Under the pieces are notes generated by a model that ran no database searches, was not told where the DNA came from, and saw only the letters and a list, made by a program, of their open reading frames with translations. Below, piece by piece: positions 39,245 to 51,063 of a stretch of DNA of 64,000 nt. Made by a program: the position numbers and the translations under genes. Numbering within the stretch: the stretch's first letter is position 1; each line of letters begins with the position of its first letter. This DNA is from Daphnia pulex (Eukaryota; Arthropoda; Branchiopoda; Diplostraca; Daphniidae): positions 11,688,501 to 11,752,500 of the forward strand of contig NC_060021.1 of assembly GCF_021134715.1 (NCBI RefSeq), given 5' to 3'.

Positions 39245-39282
39245 ACTGATGACTTGAACGACCGAATGGCTGAGCTTATATA
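39245..39282 (-). promoter_or_regulatory. TATA + initiator promoter of the small secreted peptide gene
   Basis: On the minus strand TATATAAG (39282-39275) is followed by TCAGTT with A+1 at 39247, so the TATAAG core starts at about -31 to -33. The start codon is at 39199, giving a leader of 48 nt. TATA promoters with this exact initiator are typical of inducible or strongly expressed arthropod genes. Confidence 0.6.
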
Positions 39283-39299
39283 CCGAGTTTTTTGCCTGT

Positions 39300-40107
39300 C
39301 TTTTCACTTTCTTTACCACCAAGCACGTATAACATCTGGCGTTCGAAAAATGTATTCCGTCAACGGAAATCCTATTGCTTGCTACAAGTGGGCCAAGGTT
39401 CTAGAGATGTTTTGCTGCTTTGAGGGTCTGCCCCTTTTCAAGTTCACCTTACATAACCATTTAGTGTTTCTCTATACATATTCATTTGATAGACTTACAA
39501 GTCCGCCAAGGTCTTATTTTGCCACCCGGAACCAAATAGCTTATTTAATAATGTGTTCCGTAGTTTTCCTAATATTCAACAATTCTTGAACATAATTCAA
39601 ACTTTAAAGACAACCTCCGTTGTCCTGCGTTCACGTTTCTGTGGTATTCTTTTTCAAGGTCTGGCACCCACAGGCATAGGGATATCGTGAAAAACAATTT
39701 TCTTGCATCATTCTACTTGATGTCTTCACTTATTTAAAGACTTCAGTCCAAATGTCTGCAACCGTGAAAGAGAATAACGGGTTCAGCGGTTGAACGCTTG
39801 TTGCTAGGACGAATGCATAAACCTTCCTTCTTTACCCGATTGATTGGTATGGCAAACAAATGCAACTAGTGCCAATTGTCAACTTATCATTTGGTTTTTT
39901 TTTGCATTACTTTCGCATTTCTTCTTTTTTTTTATTTGGTACAAGTTCATTGTTTCTCAAAAATATTTCCTGGACCAAATCAAAAATTTAACTGGAAGTG
40001 GACAAGTTACTGTGTTATTACCACACCTCATCTTGAATAGGCTAATAGCTGCTGCTGTCCTTGTCCTCTTTTTCCGTTCCTTGTTTCTTATCAGTTACTC
40101 AAACCCT
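39300..40107. other. Intergenic, pyrimidine-rich
   Basis: Only unsupported open frames rich in Phe/Leu from T-rich DNA. Nothing recognisable. Confidence 0.5.
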
Positions 40108-40341
40108 TTAAAAGATTTTGAAATTCCAAAACCGGTTGAGTTGCTTAACCTCGGTACTGGGCCAATTGTCGGAAATCATGTTATTGTGTTGGCGAAATGC
40201 AATAGCAATATCAGGGCGGGAAATTAAACATTTTTCAAATGATTTAGCCGAAAATAATTCGTCGCCGGTGAACCAATGTTTGTTAATCTCCTTAACTGCG
40301 TGGGCAAGGACGATTTCTATTTCTTCGTCATAACTCAACAT
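40108..40341 (-). CDS. Hypothetical 77-aa ORF
   Basis: A single-exon frame with ATG at 40341 and balanced, charged composition (MLSYDEEIEIVLAHAVKE..., ..HWFTGDELFSAKSFEKC..), unlike the Phe-rich noise around it. A TATAAATA box on the same strand at 40420-40413 would place a transcription start near 40389, about 48 nt before the ATG. No signal peptide, domain or family is recognised, and the last residues run into a T-rich tract. It may be a young gene, a gene remnant or chance. Confidence 0.3.
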   Translation of the reverse strand: MLSYDEEIEIVLAHAVKEINKHWFTGDELFSAKSFEKCLISRPDIAIAFRQHNNMISDNWPSTEVKQLNRFWNFKIF

Positions 40342-40516
40342 TCAAGGCAACTTCTCTGAAGTAGCGCATCAATTTCAATGTAGCAGCCAACATCAACGCG
40401 CATGTGTTTAGGTATTTATATTTGGTGTCAGCCTATTTTAGCCTAACTAAAGCTATTACTATGTATGGAATATTAGGACGATAGACAAAGGATCAAATGG
40501 CAAGGCTTGTTAAAGT

Positions 40517-43500
40517 TTACTGACGAAAGACCTTGGCAGGTTGATTGGCAGCCAGCCAAGTGCCGATTTCTCCTTCGTTGAGTGAAACCCATTTGATATT
40601 GGTTTCAACGGTTTCAATGCCTTGCTTGACGCTGTTGGAATTGCCCAAAATTAGGGTATGAGCGTCCCGCAGTTGAATTAGCTATAAATCAAGTTTAAAT
40701 TGATTTTATTAATCACAACCATGTCCTTAAAATTTAAGAAGCCTTGATTATTTTTGCATACCTTATCAAGTCCTGCTTGTGTGTTTTGGCGAGTACAGAC
40801 GTAACGATACCAAGTAGCAAAATAAGTCACTCCGAGTCTGTGAAAGAGAACATTTCAGATTACAGGCTGTAAAAATGTTATTAAGTATTTGGACTAGTTA
40901 CGAATTTTGAATGTCGTTCCATCGATTAATCAAAAAGTCGAGGGCGAGCTCATTTCCGATCGGGTTATTCGCCACATTGTTGAAAACGGTATTGACGTCC
41001 GACCTCAAGATTCCAGAATTGGGATCCAGCAACATTTCCAACAACCTACCCACAGGATTTTATTACGCCATTGTAAATAATGAGTTGTTAACAATTTTCT
41101 TTTGCTACCCTGAGAGCACGGTGACTTGTTTACTGGCACACATGGCCACAAGGAAGCTGTTATCTCCTGTGGTCTTGTACTGATTGAAAGCAAAGTCGTA
41201 TTCAGCCTGGCCGCCATTCTCGATGGCCGTTCTTAGAATTATACTCTTTTCGTTCGGTGAAACAATCCTTAATTGCACAAAAAATTACTTTGTGGTTAGT
41301 AATCATTAATTAATATTGTATTTTTTTTGTTTATTTTTAGAATAGCTACTTACTGAAGAAGATTTTCTGGCTGACTCATCAAGTTAGCGTATGTGCTAAG
41401 CGAATTTTGAACGCAATCGGCCACTCCCAGTCTGCAAGCCCAGTTCATCGCATCGATACGGCTCAACTTTTCCATGTGCGGATCAGCCTGAGTCTCTGCA
41501 AACCCGAAGAAAGTGTAGGTAGGTTCCACTAGGCTTGTCATGTAATTCTAAACGTTAATCAGACATTCGTTTTAGGTTAACAACTTTTTGAAATAGAATG
41601 GGTAAATTTGAAACCTTCCAGTTGGGGAATTCAACAAAGTTGTAGAGCATAGTGTCAATGTAATTGAACTCGGAGAGAGCTGCGTGCCATGGCACATATT
41701 CTCTCTCGTATTTCAGATACAAAGTGAGGTCGAGGGCCGTAGCGTAGGGAATCAATTCGACCAAAGCCAAGTTAAAGGCATCGTCAAGAAGTTGACCTCG
41801 ATTGTTGTCGGAAAATTTTTGATGGTCCATCATGAGCTGATCGCGAATCATTGCGTAATTGGAAGTGTCGTAAGCCACTCGATAGTAATCTGAATTTGTT
41901 AGCAAAATGTCGCGTTAAAAGATGGCAATATTGCAGGTACGAGCTTGTACTGACTCTGTTGATCGATATTGAAGATGACCCATTGATTGGCAGCTGCCCC
42001 AAGATTGGGCAGTGTCTTGCTGACTTGATCCACAGAGAGCCAATCTCTTTTATTCGTTTGATAGTCACTGGTATAGGTCAGAGGGACCCACCACTGATAG
42101 ACGATGGGGTCGGTGGAGTCATTACTCTTTCGCAACAAAAACCTTTCCTGTGGGGGGGATGGATTTATTTATTTAATTTTAAAGATGATGCCTTTCCGTA
42201 TTTGGCAAACCTGAGTGACGAGGGCACCCCCTGTCTGGTAGTCGCGGGTCACGGTAATGAAAGGGAAGCCCATCTTGTAGGTCCAAGTGTCCATGATCTC
42301 TTTGATAGTCGCCGGAAGGACAACGTTTTCCAAATCAGCTTGAGTCTGTAGGGCTGACCACAAGTTGTCTTGACCCGCATTGCCATAAGCACTATATGGG
42401 CACAAAGAGAAAAGAATTGGACTTGTGTGCTACTTTGTTACGATTGATTTGTTTTTATACTTGTCGTTGAGGTAGCGAGTGAGACCGCGCTGAAATGTGT
42501 CGAAGCCGATAAAATCTGCGCACATTCGGATCACGCAAGATCCTGTTTCAAATAGAATCATTTTTAGGTATATATGTGAATAGTTAAAGTAAATTAACAT
42601 CATTAATTCAACCCTTTTCGTAGGAAATGGCATCAAACATTGAATTGATTTCGGCTGGAGTGTTGACTTCGATGTTGATAGGACGAGACGTTTCCAGAGC
42701 GTCGACTCCGAACACGTATTGCAGGTTTTCAATGATAAACTGGTCGTTCATTCTAAAATCTGGCTCCACCTAGTATGACATCATCAACAACATCAGGTAT
42801 TTGTCTTACATAATCTCTTAAACAATGTATTAATGAAATTATTTCTTTACCGCATCGGTGCCGATGTATTCCATGTACGATGCGAATCCTTCGTTTAACC
42901 ACAGGGCATTCCACCTAATGTCAATGAATCCAATTTCAGAATTGAATCAAGAAAGATGCTTTACAGTTAATACCAGTCCATAGTAACGAGGTTGCCGAAC
43001 CATTGATGGGACAGTTCGTGAGCGATGATTATAGCAGCAAATTGGAATGAACGTGCGCTGGTCGTAGTAGGATCGGTGAGGAGGTATTGTTCCCTTTTAT
43101 TGAAAAAACAATTCACAATAGTTAAATATTTTTTACGTTAACTCATCTTATTATTCCCGTACCTATAGGTAATCAGTCCCCAGTTTTCCATGGCTCCTGC
43201 AAAAATAATAAATTTAAGTAAAACATAATTCTTTTAAAAAGAAAGAAATGTGATTGGACCAGCGGCGAAATCGGGAATAGCTGCCATGTCTTGTTTAGGT
43301 AACGGATAGTCGATGGCAAAAAAACTTTCGAAGAATTCCAAAACTCGAGGACCAATATTGCGTGCATAGCTGCATAGGATGAAGTATTCACAACATAATT
43401 CTGATTCAAATTTTTTTTTTAATTTATTAAGTTTACTCGGTAAGATTGCGGGCATCAGCACGGGCCCAAATGCGGAATTCTACGTTGCTGAGTCCGGGTT

Positions 43501-44590
43501 CTGATGGAATACCAACAAATTCCGACACCAAAAACGCCACAAGGTAAGTGGACATTGTCACCGACGTTTCATAATAATCCCAAACGAATCCAGTCACTCC
43601 AGCCCTTGACAATATTGAATTACGTAATTGTAAACTTTCAAACCGTTCATTATTGTAAGCAGTTTAAATTTAAGGCTGGACGTACATGGGTTCCGTTCTA
43701 ATCAGTGGCATATTGCTGGCGGAAGTCCAGGTTTCTTTGCGCCCGAGTGTGATGGTGAAATTAGCCTTCATTGTTGGCTCGTCGAAACAAGGGAAGGCGC
43801 GGCGAGCGCTTGTTGCCTCGAAATCAGACACAGCTAGATACCTGTGAGTTTATTTAGAATACAATATTTAATCCTAGCTATCGCAAATAACACTTGAATA
43901 TAATTTTACTTGACTTCGCCATTCTCCTCATAGTCTGATCGATAAAATCCAGTCAACAAAGTGTTCAAAACGGAGATGTACTTCATGGTGATCTTGTACC
44001 GTCCACCGACTGTCAACGGTTGAGAGACTTGCAGCGTGATTAGCTCGCGGGTCGATTGCTCGTCGATGAAGTTGACCACTGGGATCGGGTTTCCAGTTAG
44101 TTCGTCCGTAACCTAAGTACATTATTAATAAGATTTTATTTGTCTCTATAGGAAGATGGTGATTTACCGTAATGGAAGCCTGGTCGATGGTGAGGTCTAG
44201 ACTGTTGATGGAGATGTTGACGGTCGAGATGATGCAGTCAACCGAAATCTCGACATAACCGTCGGTGGTCCAGTTGCCCACTTCAATGAAGGGCAAAAGG
44301 CGAATGTTATATAAGCGAGGCAAGATGTTACCCGGAAGGCGCAAATCCTCTCCTTGCTTCGGTTCAACTTCGCCATTTTTCGCGTAATTGTGACGGAAGA
44401 GAAAAGCCTTTCGCGATGGAGTGTACCACCAACGGCTTATTCCGTCTACAGGATCAGGAACAACAGCCGGTTCCAATAGGCTCAGTTCAACTTCATCTGG
44501 ACCTTCATATTTTGGCTGAACGCCGATACCGAAAGCCGAACTGATCGCGATTAGAACAAGGACAAATTGTAAGTTCCAAAATGTCTTCAT
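40517..44590 (-). CDS. Secreted M1-family metallo-aminopeptidase (aminopeptidase N-like), 967 aa
   Basis: Eighteen exons join in frame to 967 aa: 44168-44590, 43910-44112, 43686-43841, 43437-43604, 43260-43369, 43163-43196, 42974-43093, 42851-42914, 42613-42769, 42461-42542, 42211-42391, 41955-42147, 41615-41889, 41354-41547, 41109-41267, 40902-41045, 40762-40837 and 40517-40681. It hydrolyses N-terminal residues from peptides. The signal peptide ([20 protein letters not shown]) is followed by the M1 N-terminal domain, then GAMEN at ~354-358, the zinc site HELSH at 390-394 with the third ligand E413 in NEGFASY, and the likely catalytic Tyr476 in ISYEKG. All catalytic residues are intact. The C-terminal ERAP1-like half is complete. 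The protein ends in VFRQ with no hydrophobic tail, so no GPI anchor is predicted and a secreted, perhaps gut, enzyme is likely. Several N-glycosylation sequons (NWT, NIS, NFT, NLT) are present. Exon 43163-43196 (34 nt) is very short but carries most of the GAMEN motif. Confidence 0.95.
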
Positions 44591-44664
44591 TTTCCTTTAT
44601 TAAGAGAAAGTTAACATTAGGCTAGACGATAATACGATATGTGTCGCAGTTTATTTCTACCTAC

Positions 44665-44745
44665 CTGATGTTGAGTGGGTACTTCAACGTCTCCCAGCCG
44701 ACTGATCATGTGAATTCGAAAAACGAAATTGCCTTTGTATTTATA
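44665..44745 (-). promoter_or_regulatory. Probable promoter and noncoding leader exon of the aminopeptidase gene
   Basis: On the minus strand a TATAAATA box (44745-44738) and a TCAGT initiator (A+1 at 44703) occur upstream of a good donor (CATCAG|GTAGGT, exon end 44665). An acceptor AATAAAG follows just before the ATG at 44590. The TATA-to-Inr distance (42 nt) is longer than usual, so the true start may lie a few bases upstream. Confidence 0.4.
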
Positions 44746-45870
44746 TCTAGGAGATTATTAAGATTTATTTTGATCAAACAAAAGCTTTACGTTAGCTTTT
44801 GTTGTTCGATCCCGCTCAAAGGCTTTCCTACCTGCCCGGGTGTATTAGGTCCAATTTATGTCAGTTTTTTTTTTATTTTGCTGCGCATAAATGACTTCAT
44901 CATGCAACAAAGATTAAGACAACCTATCGTGTGTAATAATCTCGCACTTAAACCTGTGACGTTTGGAACGTGCTGCACGACATTTCAACCATTTTCGGGT
45001 CCCAATGTATAATCGTAACATGAAGATAGCTGCCTAACGTAAATTTTACACCTTATCATTGTTTGGGCATGGATTATCTGAAATAGTTTTTAATGTAATA
45101 AACCGCTACGGCACTATAAAAGTGACAAAAAGTTCAACTAAGCCAACATTTGTTAGATGACTTCGTCGGGACTTTGCGTGGTTAAACTCTTTAGAATCCG
45201 TATCTAGTTAAAACGGTAAAAGTCATAATTCACTGCCAAAATATAGTTATTACACAAAAGCCGAGCCCAACTTTGCCCTTGATACATACAGCATATAGTA
45301 TTCAATAATCAAATCCAGTCAGTCTTTGCCAGTCTGCATTTTGTTTAAAAAGGACAATCATGCTTATTCAAGTCATATTATTTTTTGTATTGTATTTTAA
45401 AATGTTACTGAGTCAACTTTTTCATTTTCGGCTGTCAAATTAATTAGTCAGTTTCAGCTACTTTGCACATCCCTGTAAAAATGTATCGGCAGTTGTTGTG
45501 TGGTAAATTTTTGGTGATGACTGACGATAACTATTCCACCAACAAAGCTCACTTGTTACTTTTTCGATAATTGCTTTTTTATCTACTAAATCTATTTCAC
45601 GGAGATGACGAATATTTGGTTTATTTTCCGTCCGACTCGTCCGTGAATGCTAAGGCCTGCCACTAGGTGTCAAAATATTTCAGTGTGTTTAGGGATTGAA
45701 CTATTCAGCCCTGGTAATTCTGGAAGGAAAAAGAGGGGGGGGGGTCATTAAATTTTCTAGACGACATTCCATTTTGGCGATTTTGCATTTCTTTTTCTTC
45801 AAGACGCTGTCCGAGATGGTTACCTTAGCTATTGGCTTATGCCGGGGCCCTTTCTCTCCTTACATTTTTC
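44746..45870. other. Intergenic between aminopeptidase and the plus-strand repeat-module locus
   Basis: No gene is supported. The sequence CACTAGGTGTCA near 45661-45672 resembles a CTCF core (10 of 12 positions for ACTAGGTGTCAA). A G run lies near 45735. Confidence 0.4.
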
Positions 45871-46262
45871 TTCAGTGGTAATTTCTGTTTTTTCTTCTTC
45901 ATCAAGGTTACTGAATTTAAATTGTGTGTTCCCTGTGATTAATTTACGGGTTATATGTTTAAAACTTTGTTTCTGACAGTAATTGAGTTTTAATTTTTCT
46001 ATCAACAGTCTGGTGTGAACTTCTTCATTGCATTACGTGCACGTGTTCGCTGCCTCGTCATGAAGAGGGTCTACTATTTTGTAAGACCAAAAAGATGAAA
46101 TTTGAAAAGGTAATTAAGTACTTGTAAGCTAAATCGAGCAGGCAATGACCATTTTTAGCATTTAGTTCTTGATGTTGAAGACACATGACATCTTATTTCG
46201 GTCTCCATGTAAGACAGCTTTTGTGAAAAGTTTTTTGTTAATAAGTATTTAAACCAATCACA

Positions 46263-46596
46263 GGGTTAGAATTTTGCACGAATTTAAGTCTACTTAAGTG
46301 TGCTACATATGCTTGTTCTTTGCTCAGAATTAACTTGGGTAGTATGTAAAACTCTTGATTTATATTGTCAAGTACTTTATGCATCTAAATGAGAGCTTTT
46401 GTGAAAAAATCTGGATCAGCTTGTGTTGAGTGGGTTAGCATTTTGCTTAAATTTAAGTCAACATATTTGTGCCACATACGTGTTTGCTTGGCATGCTTGC
46501 CTATAATTAACTAAGGTTGTACATGTACATTGAACTCTTAATATAGATTTGACAAGTACTTTCTGCTTCTAAATAAGGCCTTGTGAAAAAAGTCAG
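46263..46596. repeat. Two tandem diverged copies (~169-bp period) in an intron of the module locus
   Basis: Copies start at 46263 and 46432. Both run GGGTTAG(A/C)ATTTTGC, AAATTTAAGTC, a TGTG(C)CACAT-like block, TTGACAAGTACTT-type sequence, and end in CTTTTGTGAAAAAA-type sequence. A third, shorter copy begins at 47405 in another intron of the same locus. Confidence 0.65.
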
Positions 46597-47404
46597 TTTG
46601 TGAAGAGATGAGAAATTTTTATCATGTAGAACATTCCCTTGTTTTTCTTGTGTTTGAAAATATTATTGGTTTATTAATTTCTGTTTCTTTTTTTTTTTGA
46701 AGGTTTCCTTGTTCAGTTTATGAAGTTTATGAGCTGTTAATGGTGTTTTCTGGTGTTCAGTTGAGAGATGCCCTCTGAGATGGATAATAAACTGCTGAGC
46801 CTTTTCTCATACCATCGTCTTTTTGGACGTGGAGAATGTCAGTTCACTGTAGAGTAGCTTGGCTGGTGATAATGTTAATAATATGGTAAAAATTTTTAAT
46901 TCCTGCCTTTATTCCTTAAGGTTACTAAATTTAAATATTTTGTGTGGTCAACTTACACGGATCAAGGCATGTAAATCATATTTGCAAGATTAATTGCTAA
47001 TGGTAATTTTTCTTTAATCTAATGGTTTAATTTCTAATGATTCTTCAATGATTATTACTCAGGTCATGAAGTCTGCTGTTCATTTTCTCGTCTCTTGGTT
47101 CATGTTGCACGTTTCGTCATATTCAGTACTTAAGATTAGTAAGAGCAATAATGTTGATTAACTTTGAAATCTGAAAACATTGTTTCTACATTAGAATTTT
47201 ATTATTTGTTTCTGAAATTAAGTTTTTATTTTTACTTGACAGATGGAGTCTGAAAGCTTCTTTTTTGCTTTACGTGTACGTGGTCATTGCCGTTTAATGA
47301 AGGTTCTCTAAGAGGGTCTCTACTACATTGAAAGACAATATAGTGATGGAAATAGGAAATCTAAATGAAAGAGTAATAATGTAAGTACTCGTGAGATAAA
47401 TCAA

Positions 47405-47520
47405 GGGTTAGCATTTTGCTTTAATTTTTTTCAAAGTATGTGTGCTGCCTATGCTTGTTTTTAGTTAAGAATTTACTGAGGTAAAACTTCAGTTCTTGAT
47501 TCTAATGACATGGCTCGTTC
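47405..47520. repeat. Third copy of the intronic GGGTTAGCATTTTGCTT repeat
   Basis: It is homologous to the tandem pair at 46263-46596 over the first ~110 bp, and again sits in an intron directly after a b-type exon module. Confidence 0.55.
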
Positions 47521-47926
47521 TTTTAAAGCTTAAATGAAATTGTCATGATGTGATGATCTTAGGCCATTTTCTTTACATTTTTCTCTAGTTAAATCATTTA
47601 AATCTTAAGTGTATGATTACTTCAACTTTTAAGTATTTGAACCATTTATTTTACAATTGAAAGATAAAATTAAACTTGCATTTTGTTTTACTTTGAAAAT
47701 ATAGGTTCCCATGGTCAGTTTGATGTATGAGCTGGTTCGTTGTGGCTGTTTTGGTGTGCAGTGATCTTCCAGGAGAAATGCGTTAATAAGGTGATTGTGT
47801 AGACTTGCTAAAAATGGGAAAAGAATTACTTAAATTTAAGGGAAAAGATAATTGTTTTGTTGTAGTCATGTGGGCTTTAGGTTTTTTTTTTTTTTCAAGG
47901 ACAAAGTGCCGCAACAAGTTGGCGAC

Positions 47927-48370
47927 ATGGCAATCTTATCACCGAGCCTGACGACGTCTGCTATGGAAACTGTCAGTCACGTTATTCGTGATTATTGCGG
48001 TCAGCTTCAACATTCTTCTTCACAAATGTCTCAAAGGTAATTTAGTTGTTAGTTCATTAGGGTTTCTGAATGTACAAACAATTAACAGATGCCTTTGCTT
48101 AAATGCTGAAGAAGGTTTAGAAGATTAAAGATAGAATACATTTGTCAATCTGTCATGCCTGTGATAGATATCTGTCCAGGTCACAGAGTCTTATCCCAGT
48201 AGGTTTTTTCGTCTCTAAGAAATTATGTAGATAATTGATTTGTTACATAGTAACTTGGTCTTTGATAATAATTGAGGTTTTTTTTTTCATGTAGGATTAA
48301 TGGTTCGGTGAGGCTGAGCCTTTTAATGGTGGTCAAAAGTCCACATGGACTTGTTGCAGCCAACTGGTGA
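47927..48370 (+). CDS. Candidate split small ORF, 61 aa
   Basis: ATG at 47927 runs to the donor at 48036 (CAAAG|GTAATT) in phase 2 and rejoins at 48295 (CATGTAG|G) to a stop at 48368-48370. The first exon encodes MAILSPSLTTSAMETV... with mixed, protein-like composition. The second ends in SPHGLVAANW followed by the stop. A very similar end (HAHGFVAASW-stop) occurs on the minus strand near 55.42 kb. No domain or family is recognised; it could equally be a noncoding exon pair. Confidence 0.25.
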
Positions 48371-49190
48371 AGGTTGTGGGGAAGTGCTGCATGTTGTCTG
48401 TGGTGTTGGTCTGAAATATTTTCATTGCTTCAACTAGTAAGTGTTTGAATCATTCATTTTATATTTGTTGTCTGATGTTAAACTTGAAATTTTTGTTTTG
48501 ATTTGTAAATTTTTCATTGGAATTTTGTTTCCATTTCGAAGTGTCATTCTGTTCTTTTGTTCTGTAGGTTTCCATCGTCAGTAAGAAGCTGTGTGTAAGA
48601 AAGTGTGTTGCTCTTTGGTGTGCAGTTCATGTTTGGGTAAGAGATTCCTTTTTCATATTATCTTGATGATTTTGAGTAAATGGCAAAGAATGACCTAAAT
48701 TGTTGTCATGCAGGTGGTTGTGTTGCAGCCAGCTGGTGAAAGCGAGTTCGAGTTGAGCTGAAGCTTAATGAACCAGTCAACAATGATAGTGTTTAAAGTG
48801 AACTATCAATGAAGACATCTTGAAATGGTAATTTGGTTGTAATATTTTGTTGTAACTGGGGAATTTTCCTAAAGTCTACTTGAAATATTATAGTGGGTTT
48901 ATAGTTTTTCTATAAAGATGGGTGTTTGCTCACTAGCTTTTGCTGAATTATAATTTTCTTTTTGATCTTTCTAACTAGAACATTATTTTCCCTTTTCCAA
49001 AACTTCTGATGATGCTCGGATTCGATTAATTTAAAACTTAACTTGACACGACTTTTCTTTCTAGTCTTCTCTTACATGTTTTTTTTACAGCTGATACAAG
49101 TTAATATGTTAATAAATGATTTTTCTTTTTACAATAGGAGTTGGTGACAATGAGATTGTCAATCTGCTGCATGTAGTTTTTACTATCAAT

Positions 49191-49567
49191 ATGTGGAGAA
49201 GTAAGACTGGAAGCAAAGTTGCAAGAAAAAGAAATGGTAATTTATGATATTTTATCGTGATTTGGGAAGTGTCTAGTTTTTCATTGAAAGAGTTGTGTCA
49301 AAAGATTAACTCAGAACTGACGTAGGAAATTAGTGATGGTACCTTGTTTTATAAGCAGACCCTTGTCTATTTTATTAAGGAAAAGTTTTATGTTTCAGTC
49401 AGTTTTCCTGTCAACTTAGTATAATACTCCTGTTTATTCTAATAGGTCTCGGCGAAAATGTGCAGTCGTCTTGCAGTCTGACTCCTGTTCAAGCTGTTCC
49501 TGTCCTGAATTGTGCTGGAATCTTTGAAGTAGCTGATCCTGAAGGTGTTATGTTGGAGTTTTCTTGA
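49191..49567 (+). CDS. Candidate split small ORF, 55 aa
   Basis: ATG 49191 to the donor at 49236 (AAATG|GTAATT, phase 1), then 49446-49567. The product begins MWRSKTGSKVARKRNG, then LGENVQSSCSLTPVQAV, and ends MLEFS. After the intron the sequence GENV..SCSL resembles GENV..ACSL in the minus-strand candidate at 51064-51321, and both introns are in phase 1 before the same motif. The frame is also open upstream of the ATG to the exon start. Unknown function. Confidence 0.3.
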
Positions 49568-49839
49568 AGAAGCTGATGTTGGTGTTATCTACTTACTGTG
49601 CCAGTGCAACGTGTCGATAAAAATATTATATCCATATAACATGTGATTGTAGTAACCTTAAGCTATTTTGTTTTCAAATATGTCTCGTTGCAAACTGATG
49701 CTGGGTTAAAAGTTGTGTTTTCTGATATTTCCCTCACCCCATATTTTTAAAATAATTCTTAAGATTTTGAGGCTAACTGGTAACATTTCGTTGTGCGTTG
49801 AAATTTCTTTTTGATATTTTTTTCTCAACTAGCGTGAAA

Positions 49840-50050
49840 TGTTTAAATAAATAAAAACAACAAAATTAATGAAATCAAATTGTTAAATAAGTTAATCAAA
49901 TAAAAAATATATATTCTAATATTTCAATAATAAAATTTAAATTAATTGAGCAATTTTTATTTTAAATAAATTAACGTAATTAAATAACATTTAATTTATA
50001 TAAATTAAGTTAATTGAATTAAACTTAATTACATTAATCAAGTTAATTGG
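49840..50050. repeat. Very AT-rich low-complexity block
   Basis: Almost only A and T with recurring TTAATT/AATTAA steps, self-complementary over short distances. It separates the plus-strand module locus from the minus-strand one. Confidence 0.7.
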
Positions 50051-50059
50051 ATCTATTCA

Positions 50060-51023
50060 TTCGAATTCTACAATTTGTAGCCAACATGATGGCAATTTAA
50101 TAAACAAAGCGTCCGGTTCAAGACAAATGTTGATCTATAAGCAATTTATACCCAAATAAAACAAACCTAACAAACTCCTTTTGTCTCATTTGGGTGATAA
50201 ACTGCTTTTGAAACTTGCACACACAGTCAATAAAGACAAGGGGAGACACTGCCTTAAGTGAATGCAGCCAGGGAGATTACCTGGCCAACGGTTAAGAGAA
50301 ACCAGAAAAATAGAGAAGAGTTGAGGAACAATTCGAGAGCGATTAACCATAGTAGGCTTCCGGGTTCCGGCTTAGACATCCAACAACTACCAGTCTTGAA
50401 TTACAGCTTTCTCTTGTCAGTTTTCACCAATAGATGAAGCCCATGATAAGTAGCGAAGGAGTTACCCTGTTGGCAGAATGAACATTTATTAGGATGGCAA
50501 TAATTTTAAATTAGATTTTAGCGACAGAAAGCAATACCTCAAATCAAGAGGGCCTGTTTAAGGAAGTAAAAAGGGGTGGTAGCAGCAAACGGGTTACCAA
50601 ACAAAGGACCTTGTTGACTGTGTACTCATTGTCCTTTTTCTTCAAAGACGTGACTTCTCATAAAGTCTGTCATGCAAAATTAGAAACCCAAGAACCTGCA
50701 AATAAAAAATATAAAATTAAGTCACCTTGTTTATAATTTGTGTCATCAATGTGCTATTATATAGACGCCAGTGCAGATCAATACTTTAAATACATATTAG
50801 ACTGCAACAAAGAAAGTTTGGTGACATGACAAGTAAACTTACACACTTAACTACCAATCAGTTATCCAAGGTTTAGAAGATGGAATGAGAGATTGGTCCA
50901 TGCTGGGGTTGGTGATCTAGCAAGTCCAATAGAATCAGTCGATAATTATGATGAATCCTAATAAAGGATGAGAACAATATATATTTCAGCAATACTTGAT
51001 TATAAGCTAGTGTTGGTTGTTAC
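50060..51023. other. No supported gene
   Basis: AT-rich sequence with several exon-like minus-strand segments near 50.6-50.7 kb but no consistent model. It may hold the 3' end of the minus-strand transcript. Confidence 0.4.
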
Positions 51024-51063
51024 CTCTGTCATTTGGATGACACATTCAGTAGGATGCCAGGAT

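Larger units (their letters stand above)
45880..49650 (+). ncRNA. Putative spliced transcript built from repeated exon modules
   Basis: A series of segments on the plus strand is bounded by good acceptors and donors: 46009-46109, 46703-46885, 47243-47380, 47704-47790, 47900-48036, 48295-~48439, 48568-48636, 48713-~48829, 49139-49236 and 49446 to about 49620. Modules recur: 46009-46109 resembles 47243-47380 (both contain TTACGTG(C/T)ACGTG and a downstream GAGGGTCT(C)TACTA). 46703-46885, 47704-47790 and 48568-48636 all begin GGTT(T/C)CC and share GTCAGT and GGTGT(T/G)CAG. Most exons have stops in all frames, so a long noncoding RNA or small-RNA host gene fits best; two short split ORFs inside are listed separately. 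No known RNA family is recognised. Exon positions are read from splice-site sequence only. Confidence 0.4.

Noticed and set aside
39844-40227. Plus-strand 127-codon hydrophobic frame, possible membrane protein
   Set aside because: Phe-rich reading of T tracts. It overlaps the better-composed minus-strand ORF at 40108-40341 and has no homology recognised.
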